Shown: one piece after another, positions 1 to 6,814 of the stretch
Position numbering within the stretch: the stretch's first letter is position 1
Layout: each line of letters opens with the position of its first letter
DNA from: Minisyncoccota bacterium
GTDB taxonomy: Bacteria; Patescibacteriota; Minisyncoccia; Moranbacterales; GCA-2747515
Direction of reading: 5' to 3'
Assembly (NCBI GenBank): GCA_938044295.1
Contig: CALIRC010000059.1
Coordinates: 1-17,119, forward strand
Length of the DNA stretch: 17,119 nucleotides
Position numbers and translations under genes: made by a program
The notes under the pieces: generated by a model
What the model saw: the letters and a program-made list of their open reading frames with translations, nothing else
Told to the model about the DNA's origin: nothing
Databases searched by the model: none

Positions 1-74
1 CAAACTGGGCGTGGCTAGGAAGTGCTGTATATAACAAAAAATTTGTAAATCTATGGGAGACGAGTCTTGAATAA
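1..74 (+). CDS. Possible 3' end of an upstream gene (partial)
   Basis: Frame 3 is open from the window edge (first whole codon at position 3) to a TAA at 72-74. It would encode a 23-residue tail rich in Trp and other hydrophobic residues, beginning NWAWLGSAVY and ending WETSLE. The composition looks protein-like, but a 23-codon open stretch is expected by chance fairly often. No family can be assigned. The idea fits an upstream gene ending before the 400-bp noncoding gap that follows. Confidence 0.3.
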   Translation, partial: NWAWLGSAVYNKKFVNLWETSLE

Positions 75-253
75 TATCTGATTGACTGAACTACTATTGA
101 TGGATTATTATTTCTGATTTTCAGCCCAGAATTGCTGCGTATGAGCAATCAGTCGTTCTGAAATTGATACGCTTTTTGATTTGATTTATCATTTTTTTTA
201 TGTAAAAATGAGATATTGAGCATTATTTTAACGTAGTATAGGAGTTATATTAT

Positions 254-375
254 AGGACTTACGCATTTGGTGTGCTTTGTCGTTAAAATCTCCGTTTTTC
301 ACTCACCATAGGTAGACTATGACTCATGAAAAGCCTCGATTTTGCATAAAATTACACTCACGTGTGTCAAGTCCT
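254..375. repeat. 122-bp imperfect palindrome with AGGACTT ends (MITE-like or structured RNA)
   Basis: AGGACTT at 254-260 is mirrored by AAGTCCT at 369-375. Inside, AAAATC 285-290 pairs with GATTTT 338-343, TTTTCA 296-301 with TGAAAA 327-332, and CATAG 307-311 with CTATG 317-321 around a 5-nt loop. The three inner pairs share exactly the same centre, position 314, and the outer pair is offset by half a base, so one long imperfect hairpin forms. There is no ORF inside and no clear target-site duplication. A small non-autonomous transposable element is one explanation; a structured RNA is another. Confidence 0.5.
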
Positions 376-402
376 CATTTACTGAAAATGCATTTTTTGT
401 TA

Positions 403-431
403 TTGACATTTTTATTATTATATGATATTAT
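403..431 (+). promoter_or_regulatory. Sigma70-type promoter with extended -10 for the sugar dehydrogenase gene
   Basis: The -35 is a perfect TTGACA (403-408), the spacer is 17 bp, and the -10 is TATTAT (426-431) preceded by TGA, the extended -10 motif. The predicted start is near 438, giving a leader of about 43 nt before the ATG at 481. The leader has no Shine-Dalgarno sequence. Confidence 0.75.
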
Positions 432-480
432 ATACAGTTAACTTATATAGTGAATTTATAACGAATTTATATTTTTTCTC

Positions 481-2847
481 ATGAAACAATTACTTTTTGT
501 GTCTGTTGTAGCATTGAGTCTCTTTTTTGCTAGTGCGCCTGTGCAGGCAGCTACAGGACTGCCTGAAGGTTTTTCTTTGGAAACTGTGACGGCTGATATG
601 ACTGCGACTACTTCTATTGCCTTTGCTCCAGATGGTCGTATTTTTATAGCGCAAAAAGAAGGTGTGGTACGCGTAGCAGAAGCTGATGGCACACTTTTAA
701 CTACTCCGCTCATCGATCTTTCTTCGCAGACAAGCTCTGGATATACAGATCGTGGGCTTATTGGCATTGCAGTGGATCCGCAATTTTCTGCTAACGGATA
801 TATCTATCTTAGCTATACTTTTGAAAATGATTCATCTAACCCTGATGGTAAAAAAACTGCACGTGTTGTGCGTGTGACAGTTGATGGTGATACAGCTGAT
901 CCTTCTACAGAAAAAGTGATACTTGGTACTGTACGTGGTACGCCACAAAAACCGTCTTGCGCCGACTATGCAAAGGGGAGTGACTGTATTGCATCCGATG
1001 CATGGAGTCATACTGTAGGTGGTTTGCGTTTTGGTGCTGATGGGAAATTATATGTCTCTACAGGCGATGGAGCTGGTTTCACTTTTAGTGATCCTCATGC
1101 ATTTCGCTCTCAAGATCTCGATCACTTGAGTGGAAAAATACTCCGTATTAATACGGATGGTACAGGTGTATCAGACAATCCTTTTTATACTGGTGATGCC
1201 GCTGATAATCGTTCAAAGGTTTTTGCATATGGTTTACGAAATCCATACCGTTTTAACTTTCGTCCAGGTACCGACGATCTTTACGTAGCTGATGTGGGGT
1301 GGGGTGAGCGAGAGGAGCTTGATTTTGTTGAGCCTGGGAAAAATTATGGATGGCCTTGTCGTGAAGGAGATATAGAAAATGTTGGCTATAGTCATTTTTC
1401 TGGTTGCCCAATCACGACGTCGATCACAGAACCCGTGTATGTTTATAATCATGTACAGACGGATCACGGTAAAATTGGTGCGATTACAGGTGGTGCTTTT
1501 GCAACAAGTGCAATGTATCCCCCTTCTTTTCGTCATCAGTACGTTTTTGGCGATTTTGCACTCAATTTTATGAAGCATATGACGCTTGATGGTGGGACGG
1601 CTATCCCAGAAAGTGATGTCACTACTTTTGCGTCAGATTTTGAAAAACCTGTGGAATTTGTTACATCGCCAGACGGTATTATCTATGTCCTTACTTTTTC
1701 GTATACAACATTTAAGAGTACGCTTTCGCGCATTATGTACACGGATGGACCGCAGGCAGTGATTGACGTTTCTGGTACAGATGGGGAAGCACCTTTTACG
1801 GTTGCGTTTGATGGTACTGCTTCGACGCATCCAGATGGTCTTTCGCTCGAGTATACGTGGGATTTTGGTGATGGTAATAGCGCGTCTGGTGCACAGACTA
1901 CGCACACTTTTAATGCTGTTGGTGAATACCCTGTAAGTCTTACAGTGCGCGGTGGCGGACGTAGTGCTGTTGCGACAGAAGTGATTACTGTTACTGAGCC
2001 TTACGATGGTGGCTATGATGTGGATCCGCATCATGTGAGTACAACTATTGCCACATCATCGCCGTATTATCTTGGTACGCCTGTTGAGCTTGTGACGCGT
2101 GTTGGTAATCGTTCTGGAACTGATACTTTTTCGATTCATTTTGAAGTTCGTTCTTTGGATGGATCGCATTATACACAATACGATCAGGTTTTTCCTGAGG
2201 AGGGTATTGCTGCTGGTAGTGAAAAATTGTATGACGTAGATTTTTTTCTTCCTGTGGGTGAATATACTGTGAGCGTATTATTTACTTCACCTGATGGAAC
2301 GCAGGCATATGATTGGGTAGGAGATGTTGCTACCATGGAAATTGTCCCTCGTACACCACAAGATTCAGGTCCACTTCCACCAAAGGAGCCAGCTGATCCT
2401 ACTTCACACTCTTCTCAATCACTATATCGCTTTTGGAGTGAAACTTATAAAGGACATTTTTATACTACCAGTGTTGCAGAAAAGGAAGCATTGGAACGTT
2501 CAGATTCGAATTGGCAGTATGAGGGAGTAGCATATGCTGTCGAAGAGGCTTCTACTAGTGGGGCTTCTGCTGTGTATCGTTTTTGGAGTGAAACATATAA
2601 AGGGCACTTCTATACGTCAAGTGTTGATGAGAAGGCGCTTGTGGAGACTGATTCGAACTGGCGATATGAAGGGATTGCATATTATGTTTATTTGACAGAT
2701 TCTTCTGAGCGTAAGCCGGTGTACCGTTTCTGGAGTGAAGTATATAAACATCATTTCTACACATCTAGTCTCGCTGAGCGTGATACGATTATTGCTGATG
2801 ATTCGAATTGGCTGTACGAAGGTGTTGCTTGGTATATTGGATCGTAG
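481..2847 (+). CDS. Secreted PQQ-type glucose/sorbosone dehydrogenase-like protein with PKD domain and three DUF5648-like repeats
   Basis: This 788-residue exported protein starts with a signal peptide (residues 1-23, likely cleavage after VQA). Residues about 27-420 form a beta-propeller of the glucose/sorbosone dehydrogenase family, soluble quinoproteins that oxidise sugars with PQQ. Diagnostic residues are visible: His177 in SHTVGGLRFG (the family's catalytic base), Arg253-Asn254 in YGLRNPYR (PQQ/substrate contacts), and the DVGWGEREELDF and NYGWPC segments. A PKD domain with WDFGDG follows at about 425-506, then a beta-rich Ig-like region (about 510-630). Three repeats of the YRFWS..Y..HFYT type begin at residues 649, 699 and 748. 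The domain order suggests a surface or secreted sugar-oxidising or sugar-binding protein. PQQ synthesis genes are not in the window, so activity and substrate are inferred. It has its own strong promoter, and I see no clear terminator after the TAG. Confidence 0.9.
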   Translation: MKQLLFVSVVALSLFFASAPVQAATGLPEGFSLETVTADMTATTSIAFAPDGRIFIAQKEGVVRVAEADGTLLTTPLIDLSSQTSSGYTDRGLIGIAVDPQFSANGYIYLSYTFENDSSNPDGKKTARVVRVTVDGDTADPSTEKVILGTVRGTPQKPSCADYAKGSDCIASDAWSHTVGGLRFGADGKLYVSTGDGAGFTFSDPHAFRSQDLDHLSGKILRINTDGTGVSDNPFYTGDAADNRSKVFAYGLRNPYRFNFRPGTDDLYVADVGWGEREELDFVEPGKNYGWPCREGDIENVGYSHFSGCPITTSITEPVYVYNHVQTDHGKIGAITGGAFATSAMYPPSFRHQYVFGDFALNFMKHMTLDGGTAIPESDVTTFASDFEKPVEFVTSPDGIIYVLTFSYTTFKSTLSRIMYTDGPQAVIDVSGTDGEAPFTVAFDGTASTHPDGLSLEYTWDFGDGNSASGAQTTHTFNAVGEYPVSLTVRGGGRSAVATEVITVTEPYDGGYDVDPHHVSTTIATSSPYYLGTPVELVTRVGNRSGTDTFSIHFEVRSLDGSHYTQYDQVFPEEGIAAGSEKLYDVDFFLPVGEYTVSVLFTSPDGTQAYDWVGDVATMEIVPRTPQDSGPLPPKEPADPTSHSSQSLYRFWSETYKGHFYTTSVAEKEALERSDSNWQYEGVAYAVEEASTSGASAVYRFWSETYKGHFYTSSVDEKALVETDSNWRYEGIAYYVYLTDSSERKPVYRFWSEVYKHHFYTSSLAERDTIIADDSNWLYEGVAWYIGS
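2425..2844 (+). repeat. Triplicated C-terminal domain (DUF5648-like repeats) of the sugar dehydrogenase
   Basis: Three units start at residues 649, 699 and 748, a period of 49-50 residues. Each follows the pattern YRFWS-E-x-Y-K-x-HFYT-(T/S)-S, then SNWxYEG-(V/I)-A-(Y/W). This matches my memory of the Pfam repeat DUF5648. Three repeats of this length at the end of an exported protein suggest one beta-trefoil-like fold, which is an inference from repeat number and length only. Confidence 0.75.
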
Positions 2848-2889
2848 TCTTTGTCATGATTTTTGCCCTTTATAATATCGATGCTGACA

Positions 2890-2918
2890 TTGACGTTGGT
2901 CGTTTGGTATGCTATATT
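2890..2918 (+). promoter_or_regulatory. Sigma70-type promoter in the intergenic region
   Basis: TTGACG (2890-2895), a 17-bp spacer, and TATATT (2913-2918) match the vegetative consensus at 5/6 and 5/6. The predicted start is near 2925. It lies more than 400 bp before the RNase J start codon, so it drives either a long leader or a separate small transcript. Confidence 0.55.
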
Positions 2919-3063
2919 GTATAGGTAATTGATACTTCTTTCAGTGGACGTGGTTCTACTAGAAGCATAGTGTCGATCTTTGGTAGCTGAAACTTTGTGT
3001 TTCTGGTGGCTAGTCTGGAGCTCACATCTCCACCGAAGACAAATAAAATATGAATGGTAGAGC

Positions 3064-3147
3064 ATGATCCCGCTTTGGGTTTATGTGAGATTGATTGGTC
3101 GATTCTTTCTTTTTACTGTGCGTATTCCTTATTTTAACGATGAATAA
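3064..3147 (+). CDS. Possible 27-residue hydrophobic peptide
   Basis: ATG to TAA encodes a 27-residue peptide beginning MIPLWVYVRLIGRFFLF and ending PYFNDE, with a hydrophobic and basic core. It lies downstream of the promoter at 2890-2918, and its stop codon overlaps the foot of the hairpin at 3146-3163. There is no Shine-Dalgarno, which is normal in this window. A chance ORF of this length is easy to get, so this is only a candidate small protein or leader peptide. Confidence 0.2.
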   Translation: MIPLWVYVRLIGRFFLFTVRIPYFNDE

Positions 3148-3163
3148 AGAGATGTTTCTCTTT
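3146..3163 (+). terminator. Weak hairpin, possible terminator of a small transcript
   Basis: AAAGAGA (3146-3152), loop TGTT, then TCTCTTT (3157-3163) form a perfect 7-bp stem followed by GTTTGTGTGTG. The stem is AT-rich and the downstream tract is only partly T, so termination would be weak. Confidence 0.3.
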
Positions 3164-3299
3164 GTTTGTGTGTGATTTGTATAGCGCAAATTTTTCAATT
3201 GTCTTTACATGGTTAGAGCATTTGTGATTTTTGGTGAAAATCTGTTTGTGGATGCTTTTTGAATTTTGCTATACATCTATATTATCCGCAAGTAATTAG

Positions 3300-3323
3300 C
3301 GCATCACAGATTATTGTGATGCG
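3300..3323 (+). promoter_or_regulatory. Stem-loop in the RNase J 5' leader
   Basis: CGCATCACA (3300-3308) and TGTGATGCG (3315-3323) form a perfect 9-bp stem with a 6-nt loop. It ends 14 nt before the ATG at 3338 and occupies the position where a ribosome-binding site would lie. No T-tract follows, so it is not a terminator. It may control translation or protect the 5' end of the RNase J message, or it may be a DNA operator dyad. Confidence 0.5.
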
Positions 3324-3337
3324 ATAGAATATAATTT

Positions 3338-5524
3338 ATGAATGAAACAAATAAGACTTCACAGGCGATGACTGGGTCTTCTAATAATCGTGCACGTCGG
3401 GACACAAGTGGTTCTCACGTGCCAAGTCGTCGTGCCCAAAAAAATGCACAGAGTGCTCGCAATCGCAATCGTCATTCTTCCCCCAAAGATGGAGAGCTTC
3501 GCAGTAATGCAAAAAACCAAAATCAAGCTGATATTGATCAGGCGCGTCGCGATGCTGCACTGGGTCGTAGTGTCTCTCCAACAACTTTGGATGGTACACC
3601 ACAGAAAGATGATCGTAGTAGCAGACGTCCTAAAAAGCACTCCAAAAAGCATGTGGAGAAAAATCCTAAAAAGCACGCTAGTAAAAAAACAACGAAACAT
3701 GTTGCAAAATCCACCAAGAAGAAAGGTGCGCGTAAGCGTGGTGGTCGTGGTCGTTTTGGTCAACCACAAACGAATGCTGAGCGCCTTTTGGATGTTACTG
3801 CAGCTAATGGTGAGCAAAATGCTCCTAAAATTCCACCAATTGAGAAGGACGTGATGCGTATTATTCCCATAGGTGGCAATGAAGAGGTCGGTCGCAATTG
3901 TATTGCTATTGAATATGGTACTGGTGGTGGTAAAAGTGATATTATCATTACGGATATTGGTATGCAGTTTGCTGAAGAAGATATGCATGGTATCGATTAT
4001 ATCGTTCCAAATATCAGTTATTTTCGTGGAAAGGAACGTAATATTCGTGCTGTGATGTTTACACATGGTCATCTCGATCATATTGGTGCTGCTCCTGTGG
4101 TGCTGAAGCAATTGGGATATCCGACAATTGTTGCGCGTGATTTGACACTTGCGATGATCAAGAAAAAACTGGAAGATGGTAATCCGGGTGGCGCAAAGAA
4201 TATTAAAGCCATCAGTGTTAAAGATATCAATAAAAAAATGACATTTGGGGCGTTTAAAGCTCATTTCTTTGAAGTGGATCATTCGATTATGGATTGTATG
4301 GGCATTGCACTCGAAACACCAGTGGGTACTGCCATTAATCTGGGTGACTGGACGATTAATCATGATCCAGCTGAAGGCGGTGCAATTTCGTATGAATCAC
4401 TAAATCAGTATGCTAAGCCTCGTATTCTTCTACTTGAATCTCTTAGCGCGATTAATACGCGTCCACCAAAGAGTGAAAAAGTTATGCAGGGTAATCTTGA
4501 AACTCTTATCAAAGAAGCACCTGGACGTATCATTATTGGTACGTTTGCTTCGCAGATCAAGCGTATTGCAGGTCTTTTGGAGTTTACAGAGAAAACTGGA
4601 CGAAAAGTGCTTCTGGAAGGCTATAGTATGAAGACTAATGTTGAGATCGCTAAGCAGCTTGGGTATATAAAGGTCAGTGATGACGTATTTATGACACCAC
4701 AGGAATTGGGAAAGTATCCTGACAATAAAATCCTCGTATTGTGTACCGGCGCACAAGGAGAGCATAATGCAGCTCTCAACAAGATTGTTACGGAAAATCA
4801 CCGTTTCATTAAGGTGCAACGTGATGATACAATTGTCTTTTCTTCCTCTATTATCCCTGGTAACGAGCGGAGTATTCAGCGACTTAAAGATAATCTTTAC
4901 CGCAAATGTGATAATGTGATTCACAGTGATATTATGGATGTGCATATGGGAGGTCATGCTACGGCGCAGGATATCGAAACGGTGATTAAAATGGTTGACC
5001 CACAGTATTTTGTTCCGATTTATGCAAATCATTATATGTTGCATGAAGCCAGGAAGCGTGCTGTAGAAATGGGTTTTCCGAAAGGTCGTGTAGCGATTCT
5101 CGATAATGGTAGTATTCTTGAATTTAGTAAAACTGGTTCGAAGATTCGTAAAGAAAAAGCTGATACGAGTTATGTTTTTGTGGATGGTCTTGGAATCGGT
5201 GATGTAGGTCAGGTTGTACTGCGTGATCGTCAGACGCTCGCTGGAGATGGTATGTTTGTTGTAAATGTCATTGTCAATGCGAAGAGCAAAAAGGTTATTT
5301 CGCAACAAGTAACGTCTCGTGGCTTTGTTTTTGTCAAAGACAACTTTGAAACCATTAACGAAACAAAGAAGAAGGTACAGAAAATTATTGCACAGTCTAC
5401 TAGTGCTGATACGAAGCTAGATTGGCGTCATGTGGAAAATGATATTCGTGATCAGATTGGGGAGTTTCTCTTTCAGAAAACAGCTCGTCGTCCGATGGTT
5501 TTGCCGATCATTATGGAAGCTTAG
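3338..5524 (+). CDS. rnj: Ribonuclease J with long basic N-terminal extension
   Basis: RNase J is a metallo-beta-lactamase/beta-CASP nuclease for mRNA decay and RNA maturation. This protein has 728 residues against about 555 in the usual family. The extra length is an N-terminal, low-complexity Lys/Arg-rich tail (about 1-165, ending in an RGGRGRFGQ stretch) that probably binds RNA or ribosomes. The catalytic core begins near 170. Metal ligands are visible as HGHLDH (243-248), His315 in VDHS and Asp337 in LGDW. The beta-CASP part has FASQIKRI, and its motif-B histidine is His540 in GGHA. Exactly 22 residues later, where the family has the motif-C histidine of PxHGE, this protein has Tyr562 in PIYANHY, with His565 three residues on. 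The gene is monocistronic: a hairpin sits before the start and a strong terminator follows. The identity is secure; full catalytic competence is uncertain. Confidence 0.93.
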   Translation: MNETNKTSQAMTGSSNNRARRDTSGSHVPSRRAQKNAQSARNRNRHSSPKDGELRSNAKNQNQADIDQARRDAALGRSVSPTTLDGTPQKDDRSSRRPKKHSKKHVEKNPKKHASKKTTKHVAKSTKKKGARKRGGRGRFGQPQTNAERLLDVTAANGEQNAPKIPPIEKDVMRIIPIGGNEEVGRNCIAIEYGTGGGKSDIIITDIGMQFAEEDMHGIDYIVPNISYFRGKERNIRAVMFTHGHLDHIGAAPVVLKQLGYPTIVARDLTLAMIKKKLEDGNPGGAKNIKAISVKDINKKMTFGAFKAHFFEVDHSIMDCMGIALETPVGTAINLGDWTINHDPAEGGAISYESLNQYAKPRILLLESLSAINTRPPKSEKVMQGNLETLIKEAPGRIIIGTFASQIKRIAGLLEFTEKTGRKVLLEGYSMKTNVEIAKQLGYIKVSDDVFMTPQELGKYPDNKILVLCTGAQGEHNAALNKIVTENHRFIKVQRDDTIVFSSSIIPGNERSIQRLKDNLYRKCDNVIHSDIMDVHMGGHATAQDIETVIKMVDPQYFVPIYANHYMLHEARKRAVEMGFPKGRVAILDNGSILEFSKTGSKIRKEKADTSYVFVDGLGIGDVGQVVLRDRQTLAGDGMFVVNVIVNAKSKKVISQQVTSRGFVFVKDNFETINETKKKVQKIIAQSTSADTKLDWRHVENDIRDQIGEFLFQKTARRPMVLPIIMEA

Positions 5525-5551
5525 AATTTCTACCTTATTTGATACTGCAGT

Positions 5552-5580
5552 AAAATACCCTACATTTGTAGGGTATTTTT
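5552..5580 (+). terminator. Rho-independent terminator of the RNase J gene
   Basis: AAAATACCCTAC (5552-5563), loop ATTT, then GTAGGGTATTTT (5568-5579) and a further T form a perfect 12-bp stem ending in a T run, 28 nt after the stop codon. The flanking A run makes it potentially active in both directions. Confidence 0.9.
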
Positions 5581-5730
5581 ATGTGATTTTTTGATCAAAA
5601 TATTGATTGTAAGCACTACGCAAAATTTTGAGATCCTGATTTGATGTGTGTGCAATATTTGATGCATGTACCATTATGTTATGAGGTGCATTTTTATTTT
5701 ATTTACTATTTGGAGAGCGTACTATTTATA

Positions 5731-5759
5731 TTCAAATACAGTGCGAGTAGTGTTATAAT
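5731..5759 (+). promoter_or_regulatory. Promoter of the trpS operon
   Basis: A perfect TATAAT (5754-5759) is preceded by TGT, making an extended -10. A partial -35, TTCAAA (5731-5736), sits at a 17-bp spacing. The predicted start is near 5766, a leader of 25-40 nt. There is no room for a T-box or an attenuator. Confidence 0.65.
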
Positions 5760-5805
5760 TCTGAGATAGAAGGGAAGTGTTTATGCATTAATGGGCTATT
5801 GCAGT

Positions 5806-6813
5806 ATGAGTGAAAAAAAACGATTGTTTAGTGGTATCCAACCTACTGGGAATTTGCATTTAGGGAATTATCTGGGTGCAGTACGAAACTGGATTTCTTT
5901 GCAAGATGATTATGAGGCAGTTTTTTGTATTGTAGATTTACATGCGATTACAGTGGCGCAGGATCCTTGTGTGCTGCGACAGAGTATTTTGGATGTTGCA
6001 CGTGTGTACCTTGCGGCGGGGATTGACCCAGATCGATCGACGATTTTTGTGCAGAGTGATGTGGGTGCACATGCGGAGCTATGTTGGGTGCTTAATACTG
6101 TGGCACGTATGGGTGATATGGAAAAAATGACACAGTTCAAAGACAAGAGTGACAAAGAAGGTTCTGAGCGTTCTAGTGTCGGACTCTTTGATTACCCTGT
6201 GCTTATGGCAGCAGATATTCTCCTGTATGACACTGAGGTTGTGCCGGTGGGTGATGATCAGCGACAGCATGTTGAGCTTACGCGTACGCTTGCACGTCGA
6301 TTTAATAAGCAGTTTGGTGAGACATTTGTTGTGCCGCGTGCGGATATTCGTTCTGATGGTATGCGTATTATGGGACTTGATGATCCTACGAAAAAGATGA
6401 GTAAAAGTGCTGCGAGTGAGTACAACTATATCTCACTTACTGATACATCTGACATAGTACGAAAGAAAATCATGAAAGCGGTTACGGATAGTGAGCCGTC
6501 GATTAGTTATGATCAGAATCGTCCTGGTGTGAAAAATCTGATCGATATTTATAGCTTGCTTGATGGGAAGTCGGCAGATGAAATAGTTCGTCAATATGAT
6601 GGTAAAGGTTTTGGAGATTTTAAAAAAGGTTTGGCTCATGTAGTTGTAGATTTCCTTTTGCCTTTGCAAGATCGTATGGCAGCTATCAGTGATGATGATG
6701 TTTGTACCATCTTGGAGCGAGGTGCACAGCGAGCTGGTGCTATCGCATCTGAAAAATATTCTCACGTAAAAAAGCGCATGGGTTTGGGAAATGATAATAA
6801 TTTAAATAAATAA
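5806..6813 (+). CDS. trpS: Tryptophanyl-tRNA synthetase
   Basis: Class I aminoacyl-tRNA synthetase that charges tRNA-Trp with tryptophan. With the start at 5806 it is 335 residues, essentially the length of E. coli TrpRS. The N-terminus MSEKKRLFSGIQPTGN carries the HIGH-type motif as HLGN (18-21). The KMSKS loop is exact at 197-201, and the conserved GDMEKMTQFKDKS segment lies between. I chose 5806 over the upstream in-frame ATG at 5791 because the family normally begins only a few residues before the FSG motif; 5791 would add just MGYCS. A purine stretch, GGGAAG (5772-5777), is a weak Shine-Dalgarno and is closer to 5791, so that start stays possible. A two-codon ORF (ATG CAT TAA, 5783-5791) overlaps the 5791 ATG. 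It is the first gene of a three-gene operon, with one base before the next ATG. Confidence 0.95.
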   Translation: MSEKKRLFSGIQPTGNLHLGNYLGAVRNWISLQDDYEAVFCIVDLHAITVAQDPCVLRQSILDVARVYLAAGIDPDRSTIFVQSDVGAHAELCWVLNTVARMGDMEKMTQFKDKSDKEGSERSSVGLFDYPVLMAADILLYDTEVVPVGDDQRQHVELTRTLARRFNKQFGETFVVPRADIRSDGMRIMGLDDPTKKMSKSAASEYNYISLTDTSDIVRKKIMKAVTDSEPSISYDQNRPGVKNLIDIYSLLDGKSADEIVRQYDGKGFGDFKKGLAHVVVDFLLPLQDRMAAISDDDVCTILERGAQRAGAIASEKYSHVKKRMGLGNDNNLNK

Positions 6814-6814
6814 A

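Larger units (their letters stand above)
75..480. other. Intergenic region upstream of the sugar dehydrogenase
   Basis: No ORF of convincing length is present. The stretch holds a short inverted repeat (ATTGCT 131-136 / AGCAAT 144-149, 7-nt loop), a symmetric 122-bp imperfect palindrome at 254-375, and a sigma70-type promoter at 403-431. The rest is very AT-rich with nothing recognisable. Confidence 0.6.
2848..3337. other. 490-bp intergenic region before the RNase J gene
   Basis: No long credible ORF. It contains a TATAAT box at 2871-2876 without a well-spaced -35, a good sigma70 promoter at 2890-2918, possible RNA secondary structure at about 2930-3050 (for example GATAC/GTGTC and GGAG/CTCC pairings), a 27-codon ORF at 3064-3147, a 7-bp perfect hairpin at 3146-3163, a weak AT-rich promoter-like stretch at about 3256-3285, and a 9-bp perfect hairpin at 3300-3323. 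No rRNA, tRNA, tmRNA, RNase P or SRP signature is recognisable. Confidence 0.6.

Noticed and set aside
2757..3065. 102-codon minus-strand open frame overlapping the end of the sugar dehydrogenase gene
   Set aside because: Half of it is antisense to the DUF5648-like repeats; the rest has no motif and no plausible promoter.
2848..3337. tmRNA, RNase P RNA or SRP RNA in the long intergenic region
   Set aside because: None of their hallmark conserved segments could be found on either strand, so only an unclassified small transcript remains possible.
3359..4363. 334-codon open frame on the minus strand inside the RNase J gene
   Set aside because: It is antisense to a gene with clear family motifs. 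Its translation is rich in Thr, Ile, His and Cys with no recognisable domain, as expected for the complement of this codon usage.
5589..5600. 12-bp palindrome TTTTGATCAAAA after the RNase J terminator
   Set aside because: Short AT-rich palindromes are frequent in such sequence; it is far from any start codon and no function is indicated.
5783..5791. Two-codon ORF ATG CAT TAA before trpS as an attenuator peptide
   Set aside because: It has no Trp codon and no following terminator or antiterminator structure; the leader is too short for attenuation.
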